This document shows, in pieces, positions 1 through 11,795 of a DNA stretch of 64,000 bases. The DNA comes from Zychaea mexicana. Its lineage: Eukaryota > Mucoromycota > Mucoromycetes > Mucorales > Lichtheimiaceae. The DNA is taken from contig NW_026516679.1 in the NCBI RefSeq assembly GCF_025766255.1, forward strand, positions 62,001-126,000, in the 5' to 3' direction. Positions within the stretch are counted from its first letter, which is position 1; the number at the start of each line of letters is the position of its first letter. The position numbers and the translations under genes were made by a program. Below the pieces are notes generated by a model. That model saw only the letters and a program-made list of their open reading frames with translations, was not told the origin of the DNA and did no database searches.

Positions 1-1472
1 TGCTCCTCCATACAGTCCATCAAATACGTTTATAAGGGCCACGATCATGCATCTGCCGTAGTGTCACAGCGTCAAGTGACAAACAACAATGGTGATGATG
101 GTCAACCAATAGACGAGATCTGCACCCACCTCGACGCCTGCTATGTCTCCACTTCAGAGTGTTGCTGGCGTTTGTTTTCGTTCTCCCTTCACCAAGAATT
201 TCCTGTGCACCAGCGTTTGGCCATCCACTTGGTAGATGAACAAACTGCTCATTTCGATGAGGATGATACTCCGGGGAACGTAATCGAAGGCCGTGCACAT
301 GAAACAACTTTGACAGCATGGTTTCAGTACAACCAAGAGAACCCAGACGACGCCATTGCCTCTGACCTTCTTTACGTCAATTTCCCGGAGCACTTTGTAT
401 TTGTTCAGCGCACACGTCGCTGGAAAATACGTGAACGAGGTTTTGGTGGTACAATCGGTCGTGTCTATGTTGTTTCCCCCTGCGAAGTTGAGAAATTTCA
501 TCTTCGACTTTTGCTGTATCATGTTGCCGGTGCCACCAGCTTTGAATTTTTGCGGACAGTAGATGGTGTACTGATGCCATCATTCCAGGCAGCAGCACGA
601 AGACGTGGCCTGTTGACGGGGCAAGAAGAATGGCATCAATGCCTTGATCAAGCTCAAACGTATCAACGCCCCCATGCTCTTCGTCAGCTATTTGCAGTAT
701 TGTGGCTTTCTGTCAACCTGAGATCCACATGATTTATGGCTTCGTCACCGCGATAGCATGGTTGAAGACTTTCTGTACATAGCCCGCCAAGATTTAAACG
801 ATCCAAATTTGCCCATCACGGATGCCATTTATGACCAAGGCCTTTTGGATATTGAATTGGTGCTCTTGGATTGTCAAGATCGCTTCTTGAATTTGATGGG
901 TTTGTGCTTCCAGCCAACCCAAACAATTATGCCAACAATGAGCCTTTGTTGATTCGTGAGCACCGTCGACTTGTGGAACGACTTGCCCTGATGCCTGCTC
1001 CTCAACAAGAATTTAACGAGCATCAGCAATCTGTCTTAATGCAGTCAATGCATCTTTACGCCAAGCGGAAATCAGCCAAAGGTGCATTTTGTGATGGCCC
1101 TGGTGGTACTGGAAAGACATATCTTTTCAATGCACTCCTCCAACATGTTCGTCGTGGCGGAGATATTGCGCTCGCTGTAGCTACAAGTGGTACTGCCGCC
1201 TTGTTACTCGATGGTGGACGAACTGCACACTCAACGTTCAAAATACCTTTAGAGGTCAACGAAACAACAGTGTATAGCTTTACCCCACCTCTATACCGCG
1301 CAGCTTATACGTTTGGCAAGATTGATCATCTGGGATGAAGCATCCATGATCAGTAAAAGCGTCATTGAGACTGTAAACAGGAGTATCCAGGATCTCATGA
1401 GACATGACGATCCCGCGCTTGCGATGTTCCGTTTGGTGGAAAGATATGGTCTTTGGTAGTGACTTTCGCCAG

Positions 1473-1555
1473 GTATCCAACATTGTATCCTCTCTTCTAC
1501 TTTGCATGTTTTTTACTATTAAGCGATAGTACTCACAGTAAAGTATATGTAATAG
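1473..1555 (+). other. Intron inside the Helitron-1 helicase
   Basis: An 83-nt GT...AG segment. Removing it joins DFRQ to ALPVIPNASR, which restores the continuous helicase motif seen unspliced in Helitron-2 (DFRQVLPVV at about 58100). The donor is GTATCC and the acceptor AATAG. The unspliced frame meets stops. Inferred from protein continuity; no transcript evidence. Confidence 0.75.
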
Positions 1556-2281
1556 GCCCTTCCAGTGATACCAAATGCGTCGCGCTCGCAGATCGTACAG
1601 CAGTGCTTAAATCGTTCATCCATTTGGCCCAGCGTCACCATCCACCACCTTGAAACCAACATGCGTGTCCAGCAAGCTGCCAACACTAATGATGCAAATA
1701 AGCTTCGCGAGTTTGCTCAGTATTTACTTCACATTGGTGATGGTGCTGAGCTGTTGGTGCCAACCACTGATGATAGAGTCCGGCTTCCAGAACGAATGCT
1801 CATGCCACGTTACAACCCGTACGAGCTCATCGAAGCCATTTACGACAGCCTTGACGCACCACACGTGGATCGCGATTACCTCATCAGTCGCTCCATTCTA
1901 ACTCCAAAAAATGTCGACGTTTCAGCAATCAACGATCTGATACTCGACCATTTCCCAGGCACTATCCACGAATTCCCAAGCGCAGATACTGTGGATGATC
2001 CAGAGGATCAAATCACATACCCACCAGAGCTGCTCAATTCCATGAATCCATCCGACCTCCCACCACACTTGCTAAAACTCAAAGTCGGTTGCCCAATTAT
2101 GCTTTTGAGAAACTTGCACACCCAAAGTGGTCTCTGCAATGGGACACGGCTGATTGTACGCTCTTTTCAAAGATATGTACTTGAAGCTGAAATAGCTACT
2201 GGACCTCATGCTGGCAACATTGTCTTAATCTCCCACATAACACTCACACCATCGCAAACACGCTCGCCCATTCTCTTCAAA

Positions 2282-2557
2282 CGCACCCAATTCCCTGTTC
2301 GCCTGGCATTTGCTATGACCATTAATAAGGCACAGGGTCAAACTTTCAACACTGTCGGCCTCTACTTGCCTGAACCTCCGTTCACGCATGGTCTACTCTA
2401 TGTAGCCATGTCGCGCGTCTGCACCCAATTCCCTGTTCGCCTGGCATTTGCTATGACCATTAATAAGGCACAGGGTCAAACTTTCAACACTGTCGGCCTC
2501 TACTTGCCTGAACCTCCATTCACGCATGGTCTACTCTATGTAGCCATGTCGCGCGTC
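2282..2557 (+). repeat. In-frame tandem duplication of 138 bp covering helicase motifs V-VI
   Basis: Two adjacent 138-bp units (2282-2419 and 2420-2557), each encoding 46 residues from TQFPVRLAF through YVAMSRV. I see only a couple of differences between them (CGC/TGC at the first codon, and G/A in CCTCCRTTC), so the duplication is recent. It keeps the frame, giving a helicase with two copies of the C-terminal motifs. Confidence 0.93.
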
Positions 2558-2935
2558 CGCACCCCTTCATCCATCAGAATCATGTTAGATCCTGAGAACT
2601 CACGTATCGTGGGTCAGCAAGGCCAAAGCACAAGAAATGTTGTTTTTCACGAAGTTCTTCTATAATTCTTTTTGTCACCTACTCTATTTTTACATCGCCC
2701 ATTCTCTTTTTCTACATCGCCTATTCTCTTTTTTTCTCGCCTATTCTCTTTTTATCAATATCACTACATCATCTTTGTCAACACTTCTTTTCGCATTGCA
2801 TTCTAAACTAGAGATAGTTAAGTATCCAGCTTTGACGACTTTCTATGATAGACTACTTCGCACTGCACAATGATCTTGCTTTTGCTTTTGAAAACAGACA
2901 ATAAGTATCTAATACCAAAGCATTGATCCAACCTC

Positions 2936-3075
2936 GCTTGACAGGGGGGTTTGGGGGCTTGCCCCCCACTTGGGGGTCAAGGGGGAACCCCTTGCAACGC
3001 GTTTCCATTGAAAGACACGGAGCGAAGCAGAGGGGCTCATTCATCCGAGTGAAGCGAGGAAGGACTGCTAGTATA
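2936..3075 (+). other. Probable Helitron 3' terminal region
   Basis: A G-rich block (GGGGGGTTTGGGGGCTTG at about 2944) followed by GGAGCGAAGCAGAGGGGCTC and AGTGAAGCGAGG. The same order of motifs is found on the minus strand at 54480-54600 beside Helitron-2 (GGAGCGCAGCGAAGGGGCTC, then AGTGAAGTGAGG). Shared non-coding sequence after two Helitron helicases is expected of the family's 3' terminus. The CTRR end may be the CTAG near 3070, but I cannot prove the last base. Confidence 0.6.
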
Positions 3076-3220
3076 TATTAAGAAACAATTATTTGTAACA
3101 CAAATTATGTTTTTCTGAAAGAAAAAAAAACATAAAAATCAACGATTTTATTTGTTTTTTAATATATATAAATAAGAACATAAAAAGCCTGTTAAGGGTT
3201 TGTTGTTATTATTCTTATTG

Positions 3221-4239
3221 TTATTTATTTTGAGGAGGAGAAGGAGGAACATATACAAGTGTGTTCGCAGCTGTTGATTCGCCATGGTAGTTGTTGATGA
3301 GAAAAAAAATCTTTGGTTGTTGCTTCTTCCCCTCCCTGCTGCTGCTATTGAACCCCACTCTTTCCTCCCGCCTCAGCCACCCACCCTCCAATTTTTTCAA
3401 ACTCAACTGGGGTGAAATAAGGGGATGCACTGTCTGGGGTCGGGATTGGTCTGATTGGTGTTGTTTTGGCTGTAGTTGTTGTTGGGTTTCGGTCTACCAA
3501 AAAAAGAGCTGGACTTGTAGCCACCCCTGCTGAAGTTGCTGAATCCGCGGCCCCGGCCTCGGCCTCCACCATTGTTATATCCATTATATCCATTGCGGTT
3601 TCTGTTGATGGCTGCTCTGATAATTTGTTGATCATATCTGGCTTGTTCAATTTTTTGTACTATGTCTTGACTGAATGACAGGTCTTTGCCTGCTTCGTCG
3701 TCTTCCTCCATATATCGGACACTTGCTGGTAACTTGAGGGCTTTTGAAACTGCTATTCTTGCCTCTCGCTCTTGCTGTTTTCCTGTCGCGAAACCATAAA
3801 CTATAATTCGTCTAGCTTTTTCAATGATCTGCCTAAGGTCTTATTCATCATTGTCGCTACCACCTCGCTTGATAAGTTGTTGCAAGTTGTCAAAGATCTC
3901 TGTTGCAGCTCGAGCTGCATTTCGCATCTGGTCTGCGTCCTTGTACTTGCCATTGATTGTTTGATTGGCGTCTAACATCGCTTTTTTGAGTTCGTGGACA
4001 AATACTTTGTTGACAGCACCTGATTGGGTCCATTTATCGCCGTTATACTTAATGAGGTCTCACTTGAAAATCTTGAAATTGTCATCCAAGTCAAGTTGGG
4101 TCGAGTCGTCGAGTTCACTTCTAATGTCGATGGGCAACTCTGGTCTGTCTCCTCGGTCATGTTTCTCGAGTTTTGTGCGAAGGCGTTGCTCCAATTCTTC
4201 AAGTACTTAGAGTCTTTATGCATAGGTTCCTTCATTTGA
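3221..4239 (-). pseudogene. Retroelement gag-like gene, decayed
   Basis: Read on the minus strand, one frame runs from about 4205 (LEELEQRLRTKLEKH) to about 3400 with two internal stops (TGA after FKIFK, TAA after SDNDE). The middle reads ARRIIVYGFATGKQQEREAR and the C-terminal third is an Asn/Gly/Arg-rich RNA-binding-like tail (GGGRGRGRGFSNFSRGGYK, about 3560). Downstream frames (ISPQLSLKKLEGGW) suggest the start of a following polyprotein. The organisation resembles the first ORF of DIRS-type or LTR retroelements. A short homologue lies at 30640-30735. I cannot name the superfamily with certainty. Confidence 0.45.
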
Positions 4240-4429
4240 ACTCATTTACCACAAATGCGCGGCTTAGAAAGAACTAAAGTACTAGATTGTAGAATGAATT
4301 TTCTTTTTTGTTTATCTGAGAATAAAAGCGCGGCTAGCAGAGCATTAACCAACCATATCTGAGGACGGAATGGAGGCAACCACAATTAGGTTAGGAATGA
4401 CAACCAATCACTTTTAGAAGTATAGATAA

Positions 4430-4800
4430 TCATATCATTCATATCACTAACAAATTGAGTTCTTAATCCATTTTTCTTAAATTTATAACTATATAATCTG
4501 CTACATTTAATTTCTGTGTCAGTAATTTATTCTAGAATCATGACCGTCGATAATCAATGTTACATGTTTAAACAATTCTGAATTATATTTATGGGTGGAT
4601 AAAATTCTTAATTTTATATTTCAAAACATGTTATCCAATGCATCATTTACTATTTTATTTATTCTTTTATAATTTTCTTCATCCATCCAATTTTTTTTTT
4701 CAAAAATTAAAAAGGAACTTTGAGGAATAAATTCATTGATATCATCTTTTCCTGAAATACCAGATACTAGATAGTATAGTAAAAATAAACCTTTTCACTG
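4430..4800 (-). pseudogene. Remnant of the AT-rich DDE (chromodomain) transposase family
   Basis: The minus strand gives, in shifting frames, GLFLLYYLVSG, NWMDEENYKRINKIVND, a VTLIIDGHDS motif and KKNGLRTQFVSDMND. The same segments occur in order in the copies at 53 kb and 56-58 kb (GLYLIYHLLEG, ITLLLNGHDS, KTSGLRTQVLID). Several stops and frame changes. It is the third and oldest-looking copy; the catalytic centre after the first Asp and the chromodomain are not recognisable here. Confidence 0.75.
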
Positions 4801-4810
4801 GGCTTGCAGG

Positions 4811-4952
4811 GGAATATCAAGGGGTAGAAAAGAGCTTGATATTACCTTGATATACAGCTTTTCTATAAAATATAAAGGTGTTTTCAAACACCTTGATATT
4901 TAGCTTTTCGAGTAAATATCAAGGTCTTTTTACACCTTGATATTTTTATGCG
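4811..4952. repeat. Array of related palindromes (ATATCAAGG type)
   Basis: Consecutive inverted repeats: AATATCAAGG paired with CTTGATATT, AAGGTGTTTTCAAACACCTT, and TATCAAGGT paired with ACACCTTGATA. On the minus strand they read as repeats of GAAAAGCTAAATATCAAGG. The same motif forms the hairpin over the LINE ORF2 stop codon at 12728-12759, so this may be an expanded LINE 3' tail. Confidence 0.7.
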
Positions 4953-6898
4953 CATGTAGTCCCCCAAGCTCATAATTTGATTACATTATGCATGTAGATG
5001 TCTATAACGGTCTTACTATACATTGCATTTGGACCGGGTGCCTTCTGTAGTAGGTTTGTAAAAAGAAGGATTACACATTGCATATTTTCGTTCTTTTTAT
5101 CACACATATAGTAAACGGAAAAAGCATGCTATTGGTTTTTATATTCATGGTCATGTGTAATATATATATTATTATGGGTGTCCACAACTGTTTTTATCAT
5201 ATTTTGTATAAAAAATCAATACAAGATTATGCTTTATAGAACATTAAAAGAACGTCATCAAATGTAAGTCTATGTTATGTAATGATTTTAAAAGGAAGGC
5301 TGTAGTCGAAAAGAGATAGTGCAAAGGATGGCAGTCCTGCTACAGAAAAATGCATGTTGAGTCAAATTATAAGTGAAAGCAAAAGCAGCGCAGAAGGAGA
5401 TGTTCATAGACGATTTTGGAGATGACATACCTAAAAGACACAATGAAGATTGTTAGTGAAGAATCCAGAATGCATAATTCATAGGATGAAGGAGTTAAAG
5501 ACGGCCGCGAAAGGAGCAGTTTGATATATACCAATGGTGCAGAGACAACGAAGCTCGTCATATGTCATAGGAAAAGAGTACTAACAAAGATACATATACC
5601 TATAAGGCCTTGATCCTTATCATCCATATGAGTCAGCCGTAATAGTAGCACTCCATTTCATCACGTTAGGAAGCCTTAGCAAGGCATGAATAAGTTCGTA
5701 GTGTATATGTGGCACGATGAGATGGGTGCTAGATTGTAGTTAGTCAGGGTTATAGATAAATGGTATACAGTAGATAAAATGAAAAAAGGGAAACTTACGC
5801 TCTTCTAGCTACTGTATATATAACATCTGGCAGCGACAGCAGCTTCAAAAGGTATAAAGTACGAGCTGTGTTGTATGAAATGGTATAATGAAGGCGTGCA
5901 TTAGTATAAGCAAGATAAACCGTAAAAAAATGTAAAAAGGAAAGAATAAGAGCCAAGAGGATCACCTTCAAACAAGACCGTAAATAAAAATCGATATATA
6001 TAAAAACTGGCTGTTGTATCTGTTACGTAGTGAGAGGAAGAAGAAGGAGGAGGAAGAGGAAAGAGAAAGGGAATCCAGTGAACCAAAAAAAAGAACTTTT
6101 GAAAAGTACTCATCACATGCACACTCACAAAATCCGATCCAAACATTTGCCACAGATTATGCAAGTAGTGCGTCGATTCCACCAACCAACACTTAATCCA
6201 TCTTTCTGTATTCCAATCTTACCTACCACCTTACACCTTGAGCATGACAAAGTTGTATCCACTTGGCGTTCCCGTAGCACTGGATATTAAATCGTTGAAG
6301 AAAGTGGTGGCCTGTGCAATAGCCGTGATCGTAGTGAAAAGTAACAGGCCATGCATAAGAAAAGGAAGTGTAAGAAACAATGCACAGAAGAAGTCCAAGT
6401 ATGCAAGGAAGAGCATCAAGTGAGATCGTTGATTACTCCCCTAACACAATCCATATTGTGCTACTTTATTATCGTACCATTACTTTTACGAACCTTTATC
6501 GTAAACAACGCCATCTATTTACATTTGCTGCTGGCAATTTGTCGCTTGAATTTACTACATTCCTAAGAGCATGTATAGTAGCACCCATAGTCGATGAGCA
6601 GTAATCCAATACGCCCTTAAAAAAGGTAAGAATGAATACACAGTGCACTACATCGTGACCAACCCCAATCCGATCCACATTGGTCCGCCTGCAAACAATA
6701 ATAACGGTATTCATCTGCAGCAAATATAAACTAATTGAGTGACAAAACATAAAGTCATTATAAAAGACGCTCTCAAAAATATACTTTCCTGAATCAGATC
6801 ACTTTCTTGATATCGAACTGCTTAGTGCTAACAACCAAAGTAAGCATAGAGAGTTGCTGGCAATACATTGTCGTTCCATGTACTGAGTTATCCTCTAG
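4953..6898. other. No gene recognised
   Basis: About 1.9 kb of AT-rich sequence with only short overlapping ORFs on both strands. None has protein-like composition or a partner elsewhere in the window. Purine-rich tract (GAGGAAGAAG type) at about 6030-6070. Upstream exons or regulatory sequence of the 6899 gene could lie here, but I see nothing decisive. Confidence 0.5.
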
Positions 6899-7966
6899 AT
6901 GCCTACCATACGTGAAATCAACGCACAAAGAGAGCGCGAAGCCGAATCCCGTCGTGTGGCCATCCAGCAGGAGAATGCTACTGCTTACGAGCGTGCATTG
7001 ACGGAAGAACGGCTGCAAAGGGTGGAGACGGAAAACAGGTTGCTGCGCGAACAGTTGACGTCGATAGGTGATACAGTTTTGCGCCTGTCCGAAGCGCGTC
7101 CTGAGCATGGGCAGCAAGAACCTGGTGTGGTCCAAACAGCGAGCACGCCAGGCCGTTTGCCAACTATTTCTATAAGAAAACAATTATACAACGGCGAGCA
7201 ATGGATTAGCAGTACATTGATGACTATGATGTGTTTGATAGGAGGCCATCCGCGACTACAATCGTACCCTGGGTGATTGTGGTTTCTGTTTCTCGACTGT
7301 ATTCACAGATCCACATAATCGCGCTGCTCGTGATCTGATTGTCAGGTATGTAAACAGCTTGAGCCATATCAACGTCAACAAGCGTCGTTTGTTGGACATG
7401 GTGTATACGTTCTTTGATAACGAGCGTACGAAGTCGCGACGACCGCCTTCCGCTGCAGAAGAACTGAAAGTGGTTCGGCGACGTTATCAGCGACGCAATA
7501 CGGTAAGGTCATATAGATTAATTGGTGAGAATTTGGCTATTTGTTGGTAATAAAGGTAATGTTTAATATATATAAGAAATTGCAACGGTGATTATGAGCC
7601 CATGAGAACCATTCTGCTGAATTCGGTGAGCTCTACCCAGATGGTTCTCGGTTGCTCCAGCACAAGTGCCAGTCTGATGAAGAGACAGACACGGAAGGCA
7701 GCATCAATGGGAAGCAGTTGTTGGTGCTGGTGCCTGAATGGCGTACCGATAGGGTAAGACGCTTGCATGAGTGTTAAAAGGTTATGTCATGGAGCTGATG
7801 ACATCTGTAGGCAAACGAGTTTTTTGCAAAATTGGAGGAGATTGTGGCTACTGGTGCTGGTCTCCAGAATCAACGAGCGGCACTTGTTGGTAGAACAAGG
7901 GTTAGTAGAGCGGTGGATTTGGCACCTGAAGTGGTGTCTACGCTGCCAGCTTGGGCTCACCATTAG
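6899..7966 (+). CDS. Uncharacterised multi-exon protein, coiled-coil N-terminus
   Basis: Exon 1 begins at ATG 6899 and encodes a charged, heptad-rich coiled coil (RVETENRLLREQLTS). A second coding block from about 7242 reads EAIRDYNRTLGDCGFCF and continues through ARDLIVRYVN, DMVYTFFDNERTKS and VRRRYQRRNT. A donor GTAAGG follows at 7503. A third block (about 7620-7753) reads GELYPDG and LLVLVPEWRTDR. A clear 57-nt intron (7754-7810) leads in phase to the last exon, ANEFFAKLEEIV to LPAWAHH and a TAG at 7966. Donor/acceptor choice for the first two introns is uncertain. The gene at 51239-52145 has the same C-terminal plan (VPNWRSEQ, intron, ANALLKAV, LPSWAYTE). Function unknown; it does not look like a transposase. 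It may be a host gene family that has expanded in repeat regions. Confidence 0.65.
7754..7810 (+). other. Last intron of the 6899 gene
   Basis: 57-nt intron, donor GTAAGA, acceptor TCTGTAG, phase 0. It follows the codons for EWRTDR. The intron at 51958-52010 sits at the equivalent place, after NWRSEQ, also in phase 0, which supports both predictions. Confidence 0.75.
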
Positions 7967-8818
7967 AAAAATAAATCGGTTGCACGGTTTCCGTGTGGGT
8001 ATGGGGAGGGCAAAAGTAGTTATGTGTGTACTGTTTTGTAAGAGGATTGTTTAGGGGAGGGGGACTCAGAATGCAGTTGATATTGGGGGTCAGAAGAAAA
8101 AGTCTTCGCCATATTTTGGGGTGACATACAAAACGAACACGCGTCCTTTCTTTGTTCCTTTTCTTCTCTTTCCTGGTTTTTTCTGTTAATCTTTACACTG
8201 AACAGCATCTCCTTCATTCGACGCTCTATTCTCAATACACTCGAAGGAAGGGTATTCAGTACACATACAAGCTGCCGCACATCCACAAAAAAGCCTCATT
8301 GTTGGAACCAGCATTTGGTATGGTTGGCCTTGTATATACACGCGTTCCTAGATACTATACAGAACCATCTCTTTGTACAAATGAACACTTTCTTTATACA
8401 ACATAATGTGCTGTTAATCGTTTCGCTGACGAGCTCAGCAAGAATGTAGGCACTTACGTAGCTGTTTCGACAGTTGAATGGACATGTAAAGGCAAGAACG
8501 AATTTTTTAAGGCAGTGAACGGTTTTGTTTGTTGAGGAGGAAAGATGAAAGTATAAATGTAGAGATGGGATATTCATGCGGAAAGTAAATGGTTTGCCCT
8601 TATGCTAACATTTTTTTAGGCAAGGGAATGACTACTGTTGTTCCGTCATTATCATCGTCTAGGCTATCATATTTAACGACTGCAACTTGTGTGTTCAAAC
8701 GGTGAACAGGCACGATGCAATCGCTACTCTCGGCTCGAAATCGACTACTCCATGTTGTTTCCAAGTACTCATCCGTGAAGGAGGGAGGAGGAACATCATC
8801 GTCGCGCGAAGCATACCA
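7967..8818. other. No gene recognised
   Basis: Short ORFs only, on both strands and overlapping each other. Probable 3' flank of the 6899 gene and 3' flank of CACTA-1. No repeat or RNA structure noticed. Confidence 0.5.
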
Positions 8819-11795
8819 TCATACAAATGCAAATACATGCTCTGTTGGCACGCTATCTATGGTCAACACATACCGAAAGAAATACTGTATTTCACATGGC
8901 CATGCAACTGGCGGTGGCTGTGGACTAGTATTACGTTGCCCTGATTCGTACAGAACTTGTACATGCGCTCCTCGCCGAGATCGTGCTGCCATGCTCCGGT
9001 AAGTCTGACCCATGATGTCAACTGTCTTGATCTTCTGATAATAATTGCTAACGATTTCCAAGCCAGTTACGGGGTACCGGAAATGGTCGAAAGCTTGGTC
9101 GTATACATGATCGTAGAATTCATACAGATATTCATACAATGTGTCAGGCATGGTCGCGGTCGGTCCAGTTTTCAGAGGGTAAGAGCTTGGGGGCAATGGC
9201 TCAGATCCTGTCGCTTCTTCTGTGCCCGTTGACCATAAGTAGAACCCATGAATGTCAAATCGAAGTGGGTCAACGTCAGAAGTTTGCTGGATGGGTTGAA
9301 TATAATCAAGGAAACGAGTTAAATATTCAAAATGATGTGGACGGTCTTGGAATCGACCTTCAAACCAGCGAAGAAAATCACGACCACCAGTCTTTTGCAG
9401 AAACCGTTTCAAGAAAGTCACTTCGAAAGACTCCTTTTGGTTTGTATCGATCTCTTTCAGATACCCGTTGTATCTCTCAAAGCTGAAGAGCCAGAATCCG
9501 TACAAGGGGCCGAAATCAAGGATCGTCATATCCAGATGCATATGTAAGTGCATGTTTGGTGTTACTGCTTCTGCGCCATACAAGTCTTCAACACCAGTGC
9601 AAAAATTCAGCAAATTTGCGTGTGCCAAATCGACCTCGCTCTTAGTAATCGATGGCTTTACTAGTAAACGGCATGCGTTGACAAAAAGAGCCAATTCTGA
9701 AGCAAACGATCTTCGAGGTGTCCCTGCAGCACAAAAGGTGAATACACTAGACACCATGACTTCCAATCATCAGCAGTCATGAACGAAAAACCACTTTCGA
9801 TCTTACGCTTCAAGGAAACATATCGGGTGGGAGGACAATGCCATCAGCCAGTCTAGGTATACGGTCATTCACAGAACAAGATCATGACATCCATCTATTA
9901 ACAACGATAGCAACAAACACAATAAAGAACTGCTACTAAAACTTACGTTTGCATTTCCTTCAGATCTCGATTTGTCAGATGCGCATCTTCGATCCAAAGT
10001 TTTGTCATATGTTTAGCAGTACCAAGGAGCAAATTATGCATTGGGTCGATAATAGTACAACGAATGGGATCAAAGTAGCGTAGGCGATGAAGCTCTGACC
10101 ATCTCGTCCCAGTTTCACGTTCGATCTGTCGCCGAGCAGCCATAGTAGCAGCATATTTCCATCGAGTGGCATCACCCAAATTGCCTTCCTTCGTGCGCAG
10201 CTCCCAATCATCGACTTCGAAACCAGAGTAGTTTATACTCGATGTACCCTCGAAGACGGCGAACTGGCGAAGGCATTTATGGCAAGCACAGAGGCTTGCA
10301 TGGGACGTGAATCCACTAGTTTTTCGAGCAGCAGGGATGTCGCATGCATTGTTGAGCAAAGCTACCCGGACAAGAGCGCCTTCTGTTGGATTGCTGTAGG
10401 TGCTGATCCTTTTTCCATCATACCACTCCAACAATTCATCAACCAGTGGACGAAGGTAATGATTCATATCGGATGTACTTGGCTCACTTGGACCTGGCAT
10501 GATACCAACAAGGATTACATTCTCTGTTTTAAAGCGCTCTGACCGCGGCAAGTTGTTGACAGTCAAGTATAGAGCACCGCACAAGTACGTAGAATTGATG
10601 AACGGACCAAACCAATCAACGTTAAGCGTCAACAACAACGAACGATATAAAGAAACGAATGGGGCACCACTTCTATCAAGGATACCACGCCACATATCGC
10701 CATCATAGATGTCAAAAAATTTGTTTTCATATCGTGTGCGGGAACGCCATTGTTCAATTTTTGCCTCGAACCCTGGTCGCTTGAAAAGCCTCTGTATACT
10801 AGCAGCCAAGGGCTGGTACGCAAATTCCTTTACTGGAGATAGGCGACTCCTTAATGCTTTGAACAATCTGGTGCCGCACAATCCTTGGTATCGAATGTCG
10901 TCATTGGTGCATTCGGTGGGGCAATCGTCGGATCGTTTCAGGTAGAGACTGTGGCACCGGGAACACGACACATATAAGACGATGTTGTCTGTTAAGACAG
11001 AGAAGCCAGTTATACTACGCAGGGTAGCAAGTGAACGAGGGATATGGGCATCCGGGCCAAGGAGATCTGCAAGCAGGACTGAGAAAAACTCGATAACTAT
11101 GCCTGAAATATGCTCAGAAAAAAAATGCAACTGGAACAAGACAAGGAAAACGAGGACGAGTGCAACTGGATGTCGATAATGCTGAAGTAGCATTCTTTCT
11201 GATGCTGAATTATCGAGGTAAGTGATATCTTTTTTTAAGAAACACTTAATTAGTATTACTATGCAAGTGAATATAATAAAATTGTCCTTTGGAAACCGAC
11301 CTCCTGTTATATCGACTATATCGTCTTCCTCGTTGCTGTACCCCCACTCAATGTCGTCCGCATCCAATACACGAGCATGAGCACCAACCACAGTCTCACT
11401 ATCGCTATCACCACCGTTTTCGAATATGTTATCCTCAATGTCGAGAGGTATTCTGCGGTTGGCATTGACAGCTACATTCAGAGATAATTCGTTATTAGTC
11501 GATCTATCAACAATTCTACTCAACAACTTATCATACCTTGAGGACGAGGGTAGGGAAGTGAAAGGGACTCCGGAGACGAAGGATGAATAGGAGAAGGGGG
11601 GTTGCCATCATCAATATCCATCGTATCATCACCATAATCGTCCATGTCCGCGTTAGAATTGCCTGCTGGTGGTGGCAAAACACTGGATTCACCAGTACTA
11701 TCCATGGTTACGCCATTGCCAACTGATGATCGGGACGTGTTATTGCTCAAGGATTCATAGAGAGCGATCATACTAGCCACTATATTCGAAGTCAA
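8819..11795 (-). pseudogene. CACTA/EnSpm Tnp2-type transposase (CACTA-1)
   Basis: Minus-strand gene. An acidic Ser/Pro-rich N-terminus (11795-11527) is followed by a CSRCHSLY zinc motif, the Tnp2 core (SLLLTLNVDWFGPF, LYLTVNNLPRSERFK, GIMPGPSEPS, IIDPMHNLLLGTAKH) and a C-terminal domain (TPNMHLHMHL, DFGPLYGFWLFSFERYNG). Two introns are well supported: 11205-11300 (96 nt, acceptor ATTCAG) and 9853-9947 (95 nt, GTAAGT...CCTAG). The junction near 11525 is not resolved (either a 33-nt gap or a frameshift). Two single-base frame changes are needed between 9835 and 9720 (after DMFP and after VLQG), so the present copy is broken. Transposases of this family cut and paste elements with CACTA-like ends; I did not find the ends. 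Confidence 0.85.

Larger units (their letters stand above)
1..2665 (+). pseudogene. Helitron Rep/helicase-like protein, 3' part, frameshifted
   Basis: The reading frame is already open at base 1 (IKYVYKGHDHA), typical of the segment after the Helitron Rep nuclease. Helicase motif I is clear (GPGGTGKT, about 1095-1120), then a Walker B-like IIWDEAS (about 1327), a DFRQ motif at 1461-1472 and the C-terminal motifs AMTINKAQGQT and YVAMSRV. Frame changes are needed near 730, 880, 1270-1310 and 1430, so no full-length protein can be made. A GT-AG intron at 1473-1555 splits the DFRQ/LPVIPN motif. Motifs V-VI are duplicated in tandem. Function when intact: unwinding during rolling-circle transposition. 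Identification is firm; activity is ruled out by the breaks. Confidence 0.88.
1..3075 (+). mobile_element. Helitron-1, truncated by the left window edge
   Basis: Rolling-circle transposon. What is visible is the region after the Rep domain, the complete but broken PIF1-type helicase (to 2665), a pyrimidine-rich spacer (2666-2930) and a 3' terminal block (2936-3075). That block is closely similar to the reverse complement of 54480-54600, next to the second Helitron, so it is probably the family's 3' end. The 5' end and the HUH domain lie outside the window. The spacer contains several copies of a short CGCCTATTCTCTTTTT-type repeat at about 2690-2757. Non-autonomous in its present state because of frameshifts. 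Confidence 0.85.

Noticed and set aside
6014..6290. Lys/Glu-rich ORFs
   Set aside because: They arise from a purine-rich simple repeat and both strands are open there.
4953..6898. Upstream exons of the 6899 gene
   Set aside because: Several ATG-starting ORFs exist (for example 6238-6423), but none joins to 6899 with a convincing splice pair or coiled-coil content.
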